64,000 bases of DNA from Acidaminobacter sp. (lineage in GTDB: Bacteria > Bacillota > Clostridia > Peptostreptococcales > Acidaminobacteraceae): positions 1 through 64,000 of the forward strand of contig NZ_JAOTSB010000010.1 of the NCBI RefSeq assembly GCF_030247605.1, read 5' to 3'. The notes under the pieces were generated by a model, which was not told the origin of the DNA, did no database searches, and saw only the letters and a program-made list of their open reading frames with translations. A program made the position numbers and the translations under genes. Numbering within the stretch: position 1 is the stretch's first letter; every line of letters begins with the position of its first letter. Positions 32,517 to 43,304 of the stretch are shown in pieces.

Positions 32517-35500
32517 GAAGTCGTCTTCCTCGCTTTTCTCTTAGGCTTCTCGGGTGCGGGTTCTATTGGAGCTTGGGCTATCGGTGCTGCGTCATTCAAT
32601 TCCGGCTCCGGTGCCGCTGTTTCTTTATCCGCTGCCGTCTTTTTCTCTTTGACTTTTTTAGCTTTTACCTCTTGTCTGGATTCCTCGAGGGTTGCCACGT
32701 CCCACAGGTGTTCCTTTTCCAGGATCGGCCGCAAGTACTGACCGGTATAGGACGATTCACAGCGCGCCACCTGTTCAGGTGTACCAACCGCCACGACCCC
32801 GCCGCCTTTGTCTCCGCCGTCCGGACCAAGGTCGATCAGATAGTCCGCAGACTTTATGACATCGATATTGTGCTCAATAATGACCACGGTATTTCCGCCC
32901 TGAACCAGACGGTCCAGAACTTTGATCAGATGGTGAACATCAGCGATATGAAGACCCGTCGTCGGCTCGTCCAGGATATAAAGGGTCCTGCCCGTACTGA
33001 CTTTGCTAAGCTCCGTGGCGAGCTTGACCCTCTGGGCTTCACCCCCGGAGAGCTCAGTCGATGGCTGGCCCAGCTTGATATAGTCCAGACCGACCTCGTG
33101 GAGCGCTTTAATCTTGCGCTTGATCTTTGGAATGCTGTCAAAAAAGTCGAGGGCCTCCTCGACGTTCATGTCGAGAATATCGGCTATACTCTTGCCCTTG
33201 TATTTGACTTCCAGCGTCTCGCGATTATAACGCTTGCCCTTACAGACATCACACTGAACGTAGACGTCCGGCAGAAAGTGCATTTCAATTTTCAGGATGC
33301 CGTCCCCGCGGCAGGCTTCGCAGCGGCCGCCCTTGACATTAAAGCTGAAGCGGCCCTTCTGATAGCCTCGGATTTTTGCCTCTGGCACCCGCGCAAAGAG
33401 ATCCCGGATCGGATCAAAAACACCTGTATAGGTCGCCGGATTAGAGCGCGGCGTGCGCCCGATTGGCGACTGGTCTATGTCGATGATCTTGTCTATTTCT
33501 TCGAGACCCTCGATGCCAAGGTGACGACCAGGCTTGACCCTGGTGCCGTTGATGCGCACCGCGGCACTTTTGAAGAGAATCTCATTGATCAGCGTGCTCT
33601 TCCCGGAACCGGAAACCCCGGTGATACAGGTCATGACCCCTCTGGGAATTGCGACGTCTATGTTTTGAAGATTGTTTTCAGCCGCCCCCAAAATCCGGAT
33701 CCACTGACCATTGGGACTTCTTCGGGCTTTTGGCAGTTCTACCTTCTTACGACCGGAAAGGTACTGGCCGGTGAGGGACGTCTCGCTCACCATCAGCTCA
33801 GGCACCTTGCCGGAAAAGATAACTTCGCCGCCATGCACCCCTGCGCCCGGACCCATATCAATGACGTGATCCGCCGCCATAATGGTTTCTTCGTCATGCT
33901 CGACTACCAGCAGCGTGTTGCCAAGTTCCGTGAGGTTTCTCAAGGTTTTCAGCAGTTTGCTGTTGTCCTTTTGATGGAGACCAATCGACGGTTCATCCAG
34001 AATGTACAGCACCCCAACCAGGCCGGACCCAATCTGGGTCGCAAGGCGAATCCGCTGGGACTCGCCGCCGGATAACGTCCCGGCTGTCCTGGATAAAGTT
34101 AAATAGTCCAGACCGACATCCTTAAGAAAGTTGAGCCGGCCGGAAATTTCCCTGACAATCGGCTCAGAAATGGCCGTTTTCATGGTATCCAGCTGTACCC
34201 GGTTGAAGAAATCTACCAGATCGCGAACGGCCATCTCCGTCATTTGATGAATGTTGACCCCGCCAAAGTGAACGGCCAGAACTTCGTCCTTGAGCCGTGC
34301 GCCATGGCATTTTTCACAGGGCTCAAGACTCATGAATTCGCTGAACCACTCCCGCATATTGTCGGACTGGCTCTCGTTATAACGGCGCTGAATGTTGGGA
34401 ATGATGCCCTCAAAAGTCGCCTGGTATTTCTTGTAGCCCCCAAAGCGGCTGTCGAAATAGATCTCAAATTCCTGAGTCCCCGAGCCATACAGGATGGCTT
34501 TCAGGGTTTCCGGCTTCAGCTGATCAATGGGTGTTTCGTCTGAGTCTCCAAAATGATCCAGGATCGCCTTGATCATCTGCGGGAAAAAGGTCTCCTGTCC
34601 GCTGTTCGCCACCGGGGCCACCGCGCCGTCCTTAATGGACAGATGCCGGTTTGGAATAATCAGGTCAGGGTCAATTTTTTGCAGGTACCCAATGCCCTTG
34701 CAGTGGTCGCAAGCCCCGTAAGGCGCATTGAAGGAGAACATGCGGGGCTCCATTTCCGTAATGCCGAGCCCGTGCTCCGGGCAGGCAAACTGCGTATTGA
34801 AGACGAGATCCTCGCCCTCCAGGATATTGACCACCACCAGGTCTCCCGTCAGCTTGAGGGCTGTTTCCACGGAATCTGACAGCCTTTGCTGTATGCCCTC
34901 ACGCACAATCAGCCGGTCTATGACCACTTCAATCAAGTGTTTTTGAGTCTTGTTCAATATGATGTCCTCAGAAGCCTCCCTGATCTCGCCGTCAATCCGC
35001 AGCCGGACAAAGCCTTCTTTGCGGACGGACTCGAGCTCCTTTTTGTGCTCGCCCTTCTTGCCGCGAACGACAGGCGCCAGCACCTGGACCTTAGTCCCTT
35101 CGGGCAGTCCCATGACGCGGTCGACTATCTGGTCCACCGTCTGCTGTGAAATTTCGATCCCGCAGACCGGGCAATGAGGCGTTCCGGCCCTGGCGTACAG
35201 CAGTCTCAGGTAATCATAGATTTCCGTTACTGTGCCAACTGTAGAACGGGGGTTTCGGCTCGTGGTCTTCTGATCTATGGAAATCGCCGGCGACAAGCCG
35301 CTGATGGACTCCACGTTGGGTTTTTCCATTTGGCCGAGAAACTGCCGGGCATACGCAGACAAACTCTCCACATAGCGCCGCTGGCCCTCTGCGTAGATGG
35401 TGTCAAAAGCCAGAGAGGACTTTCCTGAGCCGCTCAGCCCGGTGATGACGACCAGTTCGTCCCGGGGTATGTCTATATCGATGTTTTTCAGGTTGTGCTC

Positions 35501-35536
35501 CTTGGCACCCCTGATTTCAAGTTGATTCTTGCTCAC
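32513..35536 (-). CDS. uvrA: Excinuclease ABC subunit A (UvrA)
   Basis: Damage-recognition ATPase of nucleotide excision repair. Two ABC cassettes are present: [14 protein letters not shown] with [12 protein letters not shown] and [14 protein letters not shown] with [12 protein letters not shown]. Zinc modules CPVCG, CPEH..CDHCKG, and [14 protein letters not shown] are present. GTG at 35536 with GAGGTG 6 bases upstream ([16 protein letters not shown]) is preferred over GTG 35545, which overlaps the uvrB stop. The last 60 residues are a Lys/Ala/Pro-rich tail not needed in the family. Confidence 0.97.
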   Translation of the reverse strand: MSKNQLEIRGAKEHNLKNIDIDIPRDELVVITGLSGSGKSSLAFDTIYAEGQRRYVESLSAYARQFLGQMEKPNVESISGLSPAISIDQKTTSRNPRSTVGTVTEIYDYLRLLYARAGTPHCPVCGIEISQQTVDQIVDRVMGLPEGTKVQVLAPVVRGKKGEHKKELESVRKEGFVRLRIDGEIREASEDIILNKTQKHLIEVVIDRLIVREGIQQRLSDSVETALKLTGDLVVVNILEGEDLVFNTQFACPEHGLGITEMEPRMFSFNAPYGACDHCKGIGYLQKIDPDLIIPNRHLSIKDGAVAPVANSGQETFFPQMIKAILDHFGDSDETPIDQLKPETLKAILYGSGTQEFEIYFDSRFGGYKKYQATFEGIIPNIQRRYNESQSDNMREWFSEFMSLEPCEKCHGARLKDEVLAVHFGGVNIHQMTEMAVRDLVDFFNRVQLDTMKTAISEPIVREISGRLNFLKDVGLDYLTLSRTAGTLSGGESQRIRLATQIGSGLVGVLYILDEPSIGLHQKDNSKLLKTLRNLTELGNTLLVVEHDEETIMAADHVIDMGPGAGVHGGEVIFSGKVPELMVSETSLTGQYLSGRKKVELPKARRSPNGQWIRILGAAENNLQNIDVAIPRGVMTCITGVSGSGKSTLINEILFKSAAVRINGTRVKPGRHLGIEGLEEIDKIIDIDQSPIGRTPRSNPATYTGVFDPIRDLFARVPEAKIRGYQKGRFSFNVKGGRCEACRGDGILKIEMHFLPDVYVQCDVCKGKRYNRETLEVKYKGKSIADILDMNVEEALDFFDSIPKIKRKIKALHEVGLDYIKLGQPSTELSGGEAQRVKLATELSKVSTGRTLYILDEPTTGLHIADVHHLIKVLDRLVQGGNTVVIIEHNIDVIKSADYLIDLGPDGGDKGGGVVAVGTPEQVARCESSYTGQYLRPILEKEHLWDVATLEESRQEVKAKKVKEKKTAADKETAAPEPELNDAAPIAQAPIEPAPEKPKRKARKTTS

Positions 35537-35541
35537 CTGTG

Positions 35542-37512
35542 TCACCTCAATTTTTTCTTAAGCGCAAGAATTCGATCCCGCAGCACAGCCGCCTTCTCAA
35601 ATTCCAAATTGGCCGAAGCCACATACATTTCGTTTTCCAGGTCCTCGATCATCCGCTCGAGATCCGCGGAGTCCAGCACCAATGCCGCGATTTCCGGATC
35701 CAGGCCCTCCTCGGCAACCTCGGTCGCTTCAATGATCGACCGAATGGATTTCACAATGCCCTTTGGCGTAATGTTGTGCTCCAGGTTGTAGGCATGCTGA
35801 ATCTCTCTCCTGCGGTTGGTTTCGTCAATAGCCTTCTGCATGGATGCCGTGAAGACATCCGCGTACATGATTACCCGACCGTCAATATTTCTCGCCGCTC
35901 TGCCGATAGTCTGGATCAGCGACGTCTCAGACCGCAGGAACCCTTCCTTGTCCGCGTCCAATATGGCGATCAGAGAGACCTCCGGCAGATCCAGGCCCTC
36001 TCTGAGGAGGTTGATCCCGATCAGCACATCAAATTCCCCCACCCTGAGTCCGCGAATGATCTTATTCCGATCCAGCGTCTCAACCTCGGAGTGCATGTAT
36101 CTGACTTTGATATCCATCTTTTTAAAGTAATCCGTCAGGTCCTCTGCCATTTTTTTCGTCAGCGTCGTCACCAGGACCCGCTCCTTGCGGGCGACGCGCA
36201 CCAGAATTTCAGAGTACAGATCGTCGATCTGGCCTTTGACCGGCCGCACTTCAATATGGGGATCCAAAAGCCCCGTCGGACGTATGATCTGCTGGACCAC
36301 CTGTCCGCTTCTGTTCAGTTCGTAGGCCGATGGTGTCGCGCTGACATAAAGGATCTTGTCCAGCACTTTCTCAAACTCGTCGAAGCTGAGTGGCCGGTTG
36401 TCCAGAGCGGACGGCAGACGAAAGCCGTAATCCACCAGCGTGTGCTTCCTCGACTGGTCCCCGCCGTACATGCCGCGTACCTGGGGCAGGGTTACATGGG
36501 ATTCGTCTATGACCATCAGAAAATCATCCGGAAAATAGTCAATCAAGGTAAAGGGGCGGCTGCCGGGTGGCCTGCCGGACAAGATCCTCGAATAGTTTTC
36601 AATGCCCTGGCAAAATCCCATCTCCCGAAGCATCTCAATGTCGTACCGCGTACGCTGTTCAATACGCTGAGCTTCCAGGAATTTGCCCTCATCCTTGTAG
36701 AATTTGAGCCGGTCTTCCAGCTCCTGCTCAATGACGCTGATGGCCGCTTCAATTTTTTCTTTGCTCGTCACATAGTGGGACCTTGGAAAAATAGAGATGT
36801 GCTTTCTATAGCCCAAGATCTCGCCTGTCAGGACGTTGACCTCAGCGATCCTCTCAATTTCGTCCCCGAATAGTTCCACCCGGATCGCGCTTTCTTCCGA
36901 GGCGGCAGGAAAGATTTCAACGACGTCGCCCCTCACCCTGAAGGTGCCACGGGTAAAGGCAATGTCATTTCTGACATATTGGATTTCGACCAGCTTAGAC
37001 AAAATTTCTTCACGGGTTTTGACCATTCCGGGACGCAGCGACAGCACCATGCTGTTGTAATCAATAGGGTCACCCAAGCCGTAGATACAGGACACCGACG
37101 CAACGATGATCACATCCTCGCGTTCAAACAACGACGCCGTTGCCGAGTGCCGCAGCTTGTCGATTTCGTCATTGATCGATGAGTCCTTTTCAATAAAAGT
37201 ATCGCTGTGCACCACATAGGCTTCCGGCTGATAGTAATCATAGTAACTGACAAAGTACTCGACAGCATTATTCGGGAAAAACTCCCGAAACTCACTGCAC
37301 AGCTGAGCTGCCAGTGTCTTATTGTGGGCCAGAACCAGCGTTGGCTTCTGGATCTTCTCGATCAGATTGGCCACGGTAAAAGTCTTGCCCGAGCCGGTTA
37401 CGCCAAGCAAAACCTGCGCCTTCATTCCGGATGCGTAGCCGCTCACCAGCTTCTCTATTGCCGCAGGCTGATCCCCTGTAGGCTTGAATTCTGATACGAC
37501 CTGAAAGGTCAT
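35542..37512 (-). CDS. uvrB: Excinuclease ABC subunit B (UvrB)
   Basis: Damage-verifying helicase of excision repair. The 656-residue protein has Walker A GVTGSGKT, the beta-hairpin [12 protein letters not shown], motif [10 protein letters not shown], helicase motif [11 protein letters not shown], and a C-terminal UVR domain ([13 protein letters not shown]) that contacts UvrC. ATG at 37512 with GAGGTG 5 bases upstream is preferred over 37533. First gene of the uvrB-uvrA-membrane-protein unit, behind a promoter and a LexA-like box. Confidence 0.97.
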   Translation of the reverse strand: MTFQVVSEFKPTGDQPAAIEKLVSGYASGMKAQVLLGVTGSGKTFTVANLIEKIQKPTLVLAHNKTLAAQLCSEFREFFPNNAVEYFVSYYDYYQPEAYVVHSDTFIEKDSSINDEIDKLRHSATASLFEREDVIIVASVSCIYGLGDPIDYNSMVLSLRPGMVKTREEILSKLVEIQYVRNDIAFTRGTFRVRGDVVEIFPAASEESAIRVELFGDEIERIAEVNVLTGEILGYRKHISIFPRSHYVTSKEKIEAAISVIEQELEDRLKFYKDEGKFLEAQRIEQRTRYDIEMLREMGFCQGIENYSRILSGRPPGSRPFTLIDYFPDDFLMVIDESHVTLPQVRGMYGGDQSRKHTLVDYGFRLPSALDNRPLSFDEFEKVLDKILYVSATPSAYELNRSGQVVQQIIRPTGLLDPHIEVRPVKGQIDDLYSEILVRVARKERVLVTTLTKKMAEDLTDYFKKMDIKVRYMHSEVETLDRNKIIRGLRVGEFDVLIGINLLREGLDLPEVSLIAILDADKEGFLRSETSLIQTIGRAARNIDGRVIMYADVFTASMQKAIDETNRRREIQHAYNLEHNITPKGIVKSIRSIIEATEVAEEGLDPEIAALVLDSADLERMIEDLENEMYVASANLEFEKAAVLRDRILALKKKLR

Positions 37513-37530
37513 GCGATCACCTCTATTCCC

Positions 37531-37544
37531 CAAACGTTTGTTCC
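37531..37544. promoter_or_regulatory. LexA/DinR-type SOS box
   Basis: Minus strand GGAACAAACGTTTG matches the Gram-positive SOS consensus CGAACRNRYGTTYC at all but the two outer bases. It lies 6 bases downstream of the -10 of the uvrB promoter, where a repressor would block transcription. Confidence 0.65.
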
Positions 37545-37550
37545 CTATTC

Positions 37551-37580
37551 ATTATACTCTCCTAATCTATACCCCGTCAA
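37551..37580 (-). promoter_or_regulatory. Promoter of uvrB-uvrA
   Basis: Minus strand TTGACG, 18-base spacer, TATAAT, 38 bases upstream of the uvrB start. Confidence 0.75.
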
Positions 37581-37592
37581 TCGATGTAAGCA

Positions 37593-37649
37593 ACGCGGAC
37601 AAGTTTCAAATCAGTGACGCGGACAAGTTTCAATTTGGTACCAGAGCTT
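37593..37649 (+). repeat. Short repeat ACGCGGACAAGTTTCAA with shared flank
   Basis: ACGCGGACAAGTTTCAA occurs twice about 24 bp apart, followed by GTACCAGAGCTT (37638-37649), the same 12-base end as the array at 28747-28855. Bases 37581-37836 contain no gene; besides this repeat they hold the terminator at 37695-37722. Confidence 0.7.
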
Positions 37650-37694
37650 GCGATAACGTTTCTCAATACAATCACCTTGATCGTTACTTAAAAC

Positions 37695-37722
37695 AGAAAA
37701 AACCCCGGCGCATGCCGGGGTC
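37695..37722 (-). terminator. Terminator of the ftsE-to-permease unit
   Basis: Stem CCCCGGC / GCCGGGG with loop GCAT, then TTTTTTCTG on the minus strand, about 115 bases after the permease stop. Confidence 0.85.
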
Positions 37723-37836
37723 ACATTCTCTAATAGTACATTCCGTAAATAACTGCTCAATAATAAACGAATTATAAGCCTGAATATTGCCAGCAGGTTT
37801 TACATTCTTTTGCACAGAAATTTCAAGCACGATATA

Positions 37837-38949
37837 CTAAATCACAATGCCCTTTTCCTCAAGCCTGCGATCCACATGACGCCTGTAATAATTTCTTATG
37901 ACCGCCGCCGTCGGCACCGCCAGGAACATCCCCAGAAGCCCAAACAGGCCGCCGCCCAGCAAAATCGCCAAGATGATCATGAACGGCTTGACCCCCACTG
38001 AATCCCCGAGAATCTTCGGTCCCAGAATGTACCCGTCAAACTGCTGCAGCACAAAAATGAACAGCAGCACCCACAAAGACTGGATCGGGCTGTAGAACAG
38101 CGTAATCAGGACCGCCGGCACCGCGCCAATAAATGGTCCAAAATAAGGAATCATGTTCGTCACCCCAACGATCAGCGCAAGCAGAATCGGGTAGCGAATG
38201 TCCATGAACACAAAGCCAAAATAGGCAATGATGCCAATAATCAGCGAATCTATAATCTTTCCAATAATAAACTTCGTGAACATCTGGTCACTTTCTGAAA
38301 CCAATCCGCACAACCCATCTGCCGTCTCCCGGTCAAAGTGCGCATAAGCGGATTTCTTGATGCTGGAAATAAACTTTTCTTTATCCTTCAGCATGTAAAT
38401 TGAAAGAATCAAGCCAATGGCGAACTTAAAAATGCTGTTGGCAAATCCAAGCACGCCAAAGAACATGGCACTGATTGCCGTGTCCAGATTTTCGCTGATG
38501 GTGCCCAGCATATTGTCGAGGCTCCAGCGCTCCAGAAATTTCTCAAGATCAAAAACTTCAAAGCTTTCAATCCGGGCGGAGGCATTCAGCAGAAAATTCC
38601 TAAGGGACTCAAGATAAGTCGGTCCATTGTCAATGATGTCTCTTATACTGGCGGCAATGCTCGGCACAATGCCCGTCATCGCCAGATACACCAGCCAGAT
38701 GGCAAAAGCATAGGTCGCAACTAAACTCAGTGTCCTCGGCAGGCGCAGATATTTCTCCAGAATTTTCATCAGCGGATTCAGAATATAAGCGATGCCAAAG
38801 CCCCACACAAACGGCATTAAAAGTCCGACAAGCAGTTTTACGAACGACCAGACGCTGACATAATTCTCAATCACTTTAAAAAGGACCAAGGCAATAAACA
38901 GAACTGGCAACCACTCAAGATGCATGACGCGAAGCAAATGTTTTTTCAA
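37837..38949 (-). CDS. AI-2E family (PerM-like) membrane protein
   Basis: A 370-residue permease-like protein of the AI-2E/UPF0118 family, with about seven hydrophobic segments. The family blocks IGVTNMIPYFGPFIGAVPA and QQFDGYILGPKILGDSVGVKPF are clear. Transport role is uncertain for the family. The TTG start overlaps the stop of the S41 protease gene, with AGGGGG just upstream. Confidence 0.88.
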   Translation of the reverse strand: MKKHLLRVMHLEWLPVLFIALVLFKVIENYVSVWSFVKLLVGLLMPFVWGFGIAYILNPLMKILEKYLRLPRTLSLVATYAFAIWLVYLAMTGIVPSIAASIRDIIDNGPTYLESLRNFLLNASARIESFEVFDLEKFLERWSLDNMLGTISENLDTAISAMFFGVLGFANSIFKFAIGLILSIYMLKDKEKFISSIKKSAYAHFDRETADGLCGLVSESDQMFTKFIIGKIIDSLIIGIIAYFGFVFMDIRYPILLALIVGVTNMIPYFGPFIGAVPAVLITLFYSPIQSLWVLLFIFVLQQFDGYILGPKILGDSVGVKPFMIILAILLGGGLFGLLGMFLAVPTAAVIRNYYRRHVDRRLEEKGIVI

Positions 38950-40172
38950 TTCGAGGCCCCCTGAACCGACGCATTGCCAGACTCTTGAATTGATGCCTTA
39001 ATAACTTCAACCGCTTTGTCCAGCTGGACATCCAATGTTTCATCCTCTGAAGGTTCAACGATGAGATCCGGAGTGATGCCCACGCTGTGAATGTTGGTGC
39101 CATCCGGTGTAAAATATTGGGACGTCGTCAGTTTGAACGCCGTATTGTCGCGAAGTTCGATCACCGACTGGACCAGGCCTTTGCCAAAAGTCTGCGTACC
39201 AATAACCACACCTGCCTCTTCATCCTGAACCGCCCCCGTCAATATTTCTGATGCGCTTGCGGAGCCGCCGTCGACGAGCACGACCAGAGGTAAGTCGACC
39301 TTATTCTTGTCGGATCTGTAGTACGTTTTTTCACCCGCGCGATCCTCCATGTAAACAATCACTTGTTCCCCCAGCAGGTAGTCCGCGATCTGGGTGCATT
39401 CCGTGAGAGATCCGCCTGGATTTCCCCGCAGGTCAAGAATCAAACCCGTAATATTTTGCCGCTGCAGATCGGAGAGTTCGGCTTTGAATTCCTCATAAGC
39501 ATCCTCATCAAAGGAAGTCAGTCTCAAATAGCCGATCTGATCCTCGAGAATGTCCGTCTTCACGACCTGTACTTTAATTTGTTCTCGGACTATTTCAAAT
39601 TCCAGGATTTCAGAGACGCCGATCCTGCGAATGGTCAGCTTGACCGCCTCGCCCGGTTTGCCGCGAATCATGCTGACCGCTTCTTCATACATATCCATGT
39701 CCACATCTGTGTCATCCACAGTCAGTATGATGTCACCGGATTTGAGCCCCGCCTTCTCGGCAGGCGTGTCCTCGATTGGTGAAACAACTTCTATATAGCC
39801 GTTCTCATTCGGACTGACCACGACGCCAATCCCGCCGTATTCGCCTGTCGTCGATATATTGAAGCTCTCATAATCCGACGCATTCATATAAATAGAGTAG
39901 GGATCTTCCAGGGATGAAAACAGCCCCTTCAGCAAACCATCCTCAAAATCCACGTCTGCGACATCCTTATAAAAATACTGATCAATGTAACCCTTCAGTT
40001 CTTCAACTTTGCTGTAGCGCTGATCCAGCGCCTGGTAGTATTCAAGGTCCGCTTTTGGCAAAATGACCTTGTCCCCAATACGAAGCTGAAACAGGTTGCT
40101 CACAAAAAAGGTCCCCACCGCGCTGAGAATCATCATTAACAAACAAAGCAGTGCTGCGTTGCGTTTTTTCAA
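38946..40172 (-). CDS. S41-family C-terminal processing protease (CtpA/CtpB-like)
   Basis: A 408-residue exported serine protease. A signal anchor (LLCLLMMILSAVGTFFVSNLF) is followed by a PDZ domain (YGGIGVVVSPNENGYIEVVSP) and the S41 core. Catalytic Ser lies in VDGGSASASEIL and Lys in TQTFGKGLVQ; LILDLRGNPGG is also conserved. The TTG start follows AGGATGTGG. Position after the M23 hydrolase suggests processing of wall or division proteins, as for CtpB in sporulating Firmicutes. Confidence 0.92.
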   Translation of the reverse strand: MKKRNAALLCLLMMILSAVGTFFVSNLFQLRIGDKVILPKADLEYYQALDQRYSKVEELKGYIDQYFYKDVADVDFEDGLLKGLFSSLEDPYSIYMNASDYESFNISTTGEYGGIGVVVSPNENGYIEVVSPIEDTPAEKAGLKSGDIILTVDDTDVDMDMYEEAVSMIRGKPGEAVKLTIRRIGVSEILEFEIVREQIKVQVVKTDILEDQIGYLRLTSFDEDAYEEFKAELSDLQRQNITGLILDLRGNPGGSLTECTQIADYLLGEQVIVYMEDRAGEKTYYRSDKNKVDLPLVVLVDGGSASASEILTGAVQDEEAGVVIGTQTFGKGLVQSVIELRDNTAFKLTTSQYFTPDGTNIHSVGITPDLIVEPSEDETLDVQLDKAVEVIKASIQESGNASVQGASN

Positions 40173-40216
40173 TTGACCACATCCTATGGTTGACTGTTGT
40201 TCAAATCTTCACAGGG

Positions 40217-41359
40217 CTACTTGGACACCCACGGTACCGGATTAACGTATTTCCCGTTCTGCCGCACTTCAAAATGCAAGTGCGCGCCAGTTGAAACGCC
40301 AGTAGTTCCAACCTTCGCCACGGTTTGACCCTTGGTGACCTTGGTCCCGGACTTCACAACCAGGGAGGAGCAGTGCGCATAGAGGGTTACAATGCCGCCG
40401 CCGTGATCGATCATAATAACTTTGCCATACCCGCCAAACCAATCCGAGTAGATGACCGTCCCATCCAAAGCCGCGACAATTTTGGCCCCGGAAGGTGCCG
40501 CAATATCAATGCCCGTATGCATCTTATAAGTCTTGTAAACCGGATGCAGCCGGTTGCCAAAAGGCGACGTGATCCGCGTATACCCCGGCGTTGGGAACAT
40601 CATCTTGCCGCCGACATACTTCTCATTGGTTTTAAGGCTGGCGATCAAACTGGTAATTTTCTTGGCGTCCTCGTTTAGCCGGTCTTCCTGGGCTTCCAGC
40701 GCCTTGATGTCCTTCTTCAAATTCTTCTGTTCGGCATCCAGGCTAACCAGATCGCTGGAGAGTTTGACCTGCTTGCTGGACAAATTGGTTTTCAAGGATA
40801 CCAGTGATGCTTTCTGTTCCTCGAGAGATTTCTTTTTCTCCTCGACCAAATCCCGCTGCTGCTGCATGTATTCTAGCAGCGTTGTGTCATGCTCATAAAT
40901 TTTCTGAAGCATATCCATACGGCTCAGCATGTCTTCAAAATTGAACGAACCCAGCAGCACCTCGAGATACCCCACATGGCCGGTTTTATACATGACGCGC
41001 AGGCGCTGGTTCAGTGTGTCCTTCTTTTCGACGATCTTCGATTCCGCGTTCGCCAGCTCCATCAAAGTGGTATTCAGAGTGCCTTCCGTCATCTCGATCT
41101 GTTCTGCAATGCTCTCCATCTCAGCTTCGACCGAGCGAATGCTGTCCTCGATGCTGCCTATCTTCTTCACCACTGACTTCTGGTTGCTGGTCAGTTTTCG
41201 CTGCTGTTCATCAATTCTCTTCATGTCAGACTGAAGCTTTTTAAGCTGCTCCTGATACTTCTTCAGATCCTGGCTGCTTGCCCAGCTCTCCGAGCCCACC
41301 GTGCCAACTGCTCCAAATACCAGCGCCACGGCAACCAGGACGGCGATCCACTTCTTCAA
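40217..41359 (-). CDS. Coiled-coil M23 (LytM) peptidase, EnvC/PcsB-type
   Basis: A 380-residue secreted protein. Signal peptide (MKKWIAVLVAVALVFGAVG) is followed by a long coiled coil (about 30-230, heavy in Lys/Glu/Gln heptads) and a C-terminal M23 domain with MHTGIDIAAP and GAHLHFEVR zinc ligands. TTG at 41359 with AAGGAGG 7 bases upstream fits the signal peptide best. It lies directly after ftsX, so it is probably the periplasmic-side hydrolase or activator controlled by FtsEX at division. Confidence 0.92.
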   Translation of the reverse strand: MKKWIAVLVAVALVFGAVGTVGSESWASSQDLKKYQEQLKKLQSDMKRIDEQQRKLTSNQKSVVKKIGSIEDSIRSVEAEMESIAEQIEMTEGTLNTTLMELANAESKIVEKKDTLNQRLRVMYKTGHVGYLEVLLGSFNFEDMLSRMDMLQKIYEHDTTLLEYMQQQRDLVEEKKKSLEEQKASLVSLKTNLSSKQVKLSSDLVSLDAEQKNLKKDIKALEAQEDRLNEDAKKITSLIASLKTNEKYVGGKMMFPTPGYTRITSPFGNRLHPVYKTYKMHTGIDIAAPSGAKIVAALDGTVIYSDWFGGYGKVIMIDHGGGIVTLYAHCSSLVVKSGTKVTKGQTVAKVGTTGVSTGAHLHFEVRQNGKYVNPVPWVSK

Positions 41360-41390
41360 AGGGTGACCTCCTTTCAGCGAGAGGATTTTG

Positions 41391-41430
41391 TGGCCGATGG
41401 TCACTTTAACTCACCATCGGCAAAAAAATC
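41391..41430. repeat. Inverted repeat GCCGATGGT / ACCATCGGC
   Basis: A 9-bp perfect inverted repeat with outer GGATTTT / AAAATCC arms, between ftsX and the M23 gene. A similar pair (ACCATCGGC 30989, GCCGATGGT 31026) flanks the uvrC leader. No T-run follows on either strand, so it is not a standard terminator. Confidence 0.5.
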
Positions 41431-41443
41431 CTTTCAGCTCCCA

Positions 41444-42340
41444 TTAAACATCCAGATATTTCTTCATAGACAAAATACTGCCCAATATGCCAATCCCTGA
41501 GCCGATCACAACAAACAAAATCAAAATATCTCTCATGACCGATTCAATGCTGACCAGATAAGCGGCAATCAGCACATAGAACTGGCTGCTCAAAATGGTA
41601 TGCAGATACTGATAAAGCGCATAAATGATGCCCGCAGAAATCAGCGCGCCAATCAGTCCCAGGACGGTTCCCTCCACAAGAAACGGCCACCTGACAAACC
41701 AGTTTGTCGCCCCGACGTATTTCATGATGTTGATCTCACGGCGCCGGGCGTTGACTGCCAGCTTAACCGTATTATTGATGATGAACGTACTGAGCGCCAC
41801 CAGCGTGAACATGACCGCCAGCCCCACCGTTCGAATCATATCCGCGATATTCATCATTCGCTCAATAATTTCCTGGTAGTATTTGACCTCTTCAACGCCC
41901 TCTAACTTCTCAACATTCCGCACCACATAATTTGCGAAACCAATATCATTCAGCGTGATGATAAAGCTGTCCGGAAGCGGATTCGACTCGAGACCGTCCA
42001 GCAGATAGCCATTTTCCTGCCACTGCTCCTTCATCTTCTCCATGGCGTCTTCCTTGGTCTCATAAGTGACCTCTCTCACGCCTTCCAGTGCAAAGATGTC
42101 CTGGCCGATGGTTTCAATCCTGGACGTTTCCAGCCCGTCGACAAGATAGACCTGAACGGTATCGAACTGCTCCTTCGCGCCCTGCGCAAGGGAATTGATG
42201 TTGACGATCAGAATAAAAATTATCCCAAGGATCAGAAGTGTCGCGGCCACCGAAGTTAAGGACGCCAGACTCATCATCCGGTTTCTCCACAAGTTTTTCA
42301 TACTTTCTTTAAGTGTGTAGCGTATCGACCTAATCTTCAC
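41444..42340 (-). CDS. ftsX: Cell division protein FtsX
   Basis: Membrane partner of FtsE. The 298-residue protein has four helices: one near residue 30-50 (LTSVAATLLILGIIFILIV), an extracytoplasmic domain of about 115 residues, and three C-terminal helices with the ARRREINIMKYVGATNWFVRWPFLVEG block. GTG at 42340 ([12 protein letters not shown]) with GGGAGG upstream matches family starts; an ATG at 42364 is in frame. The start overlaps the end of ftsE by 11 bases. Confidence 0.95.
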   Translation of the reverse strand: MKIRSIRYTLKESMKNLWRNRMMSLASLTSVAATLLILGIIFILIVNINSLAQGAKEQFDTVQVYLVDGLETSRIETIGQDIFALEGVREVTYETKEDAMEKMKEQWQENGYLLDGLESNPLPDSFIITLNDIGFANYVVRNVEKLEGVEEVKYYQEIIERMMNIADMIRTVGLAVMFTLVALSTFIINNTVKLAVNARRREINIMKYVGATNWFVRWPFLVEGTVLGLIGALISAGIIYALYQYLHTILSSQFYVLIAAYLVSIESVMRDILILFVVIGSGIGILGSILSMKKYLDV

Positions 42341-43052
42341 AGCCGTAGCAACCTCCCAACTCATCCCTGACGATCACGCCATTGTTAAGCGCTATAACGC
42401 GCTGCTGCATGACATCAACGATATTCTTGTCGTGAGTTGCCATGAGGATGGTCGTTCCCCTCTGGTTGATCTGCCTGAGAAGCTTCATGATTTCCCAGGA
42501 GGTGTCCGGGTCCAGGTTCCCCGTAGGTTCATCCGCTATCAGTATCGGCGGATTGTTGATCATAGCCCGCGCGATGGAAACACGCTGCTGCTCACCGCCG
42601 GACAGCTGATGCGGGTATAACTTGTGCTTGTCCGCCAGCCCCACAATGCTGAGAACCATAGGCACCTGCCTTCGGATATCACGATCTTTAGCCTCTATGA
42701 TCTCCATGGCAAAGGCGACATTCTCGTATACCGTCTTGTTGGGCAGCAGCCTGAAATCCTGAAACACCACGCCGAGCTGGCGCCTCAGAAAAGGCACCTT
42801 CCTCCGGTGCATATTGGAGACTTTTTGCCCGCAAACGTAAATTTTACCGGCGGTCGCGTCATATTCCTTTAGCAATAACTTGATAAATGTCGATTTACCG
42901 GCACCTGATGGACCTACGACGAAAATAAACTCTCCCTTTCGGACATCCAGATCAATGTCCTTCAGCGCCTCGTGCCCATTATCAAAACGGACCGTGACAC
43001 CTTCCAGGCGAATCTGCGGAAGATCTTCCGGCAAGCGATCCGCAAAATGCAT
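42330..43052 (-). CDS. ftsE: Cell division ATP-binding protein FtsE
   Basis: ABC-type ATPase of 240 residues driving FtsX. Walker [12 protein letters not shown]-loop [13 protein letters not shown], signature [14 protein letters not shown], Walker [13 protein letters not shown], and H-loop ATHD are intact. An N-terminal extension of about 12 residues and a C-terminal Cys-containing tail (GGCYGCED) are minor oddities; that tail is encoded over the ftsX ribosome binding region. GAGGAG lies 9 bases before the ATG. Confidence 0.96.
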   Translation of the reverse strand: MHFADRLPEDLPQIRLEGVTVRFDNGHEALKDIDLDVRKGEFIFVVGPSGAGKSTFIKLLLKEYDATAGKIYVCGQKVSNMHRRKVPFLRRQLGVVFQDFRLLPNKTVYENVAFAMEIIEAKDRDIRRQVPMVLSIVGLADKHKLYPHQLSGGEQQRVSIARAMINNPPILIADEPTGNLDPDTSWEIMKLLRQINQRGTTILMATHDKNIVDVMQQRVIALNNGVIVRDELGGCYGCED

Positions 43053-43239
43053 GGTTCATCACTCCTCATAGACTCGTAGACGCCACTGGCATTACGTTCA
43101 GCGCTCTCATTCACTTTTACATCACTACTATTCTATCTTAATCACAGACATAAGAAAAGCGAACATTCAAAAAAACCATATGAAGCCGAGGTTACAGTTC
43201 AATGACACCCTCTTTATGAAAGAGAAAAAAAGTCAACCC

Positions 43240-43268
43240 TTGCCAATTCACCCGGGAATGCCTATGAT
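43240..43268 (+). promoter_or_regulatory. Promoter of the cyclo-ligase gene
   Basis: TTGCCA, 17-base spacer, TATGAT, 36 bases before the start codon. Confidence 0.65.
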
Positions 43269-43304
43269 GGAGTTAGGTCATTCAATTATACGAGGAGGAT
43301 TACC

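Noticed and set aside
32573-34075. 500-codon plus-strand open frame
   Set aside because: Antisense to uvrA, with no start signals or family features.
35539-36873. 444-codon plus-strand open frame
   Set aside because: Antisense to uvrB; same reasons.
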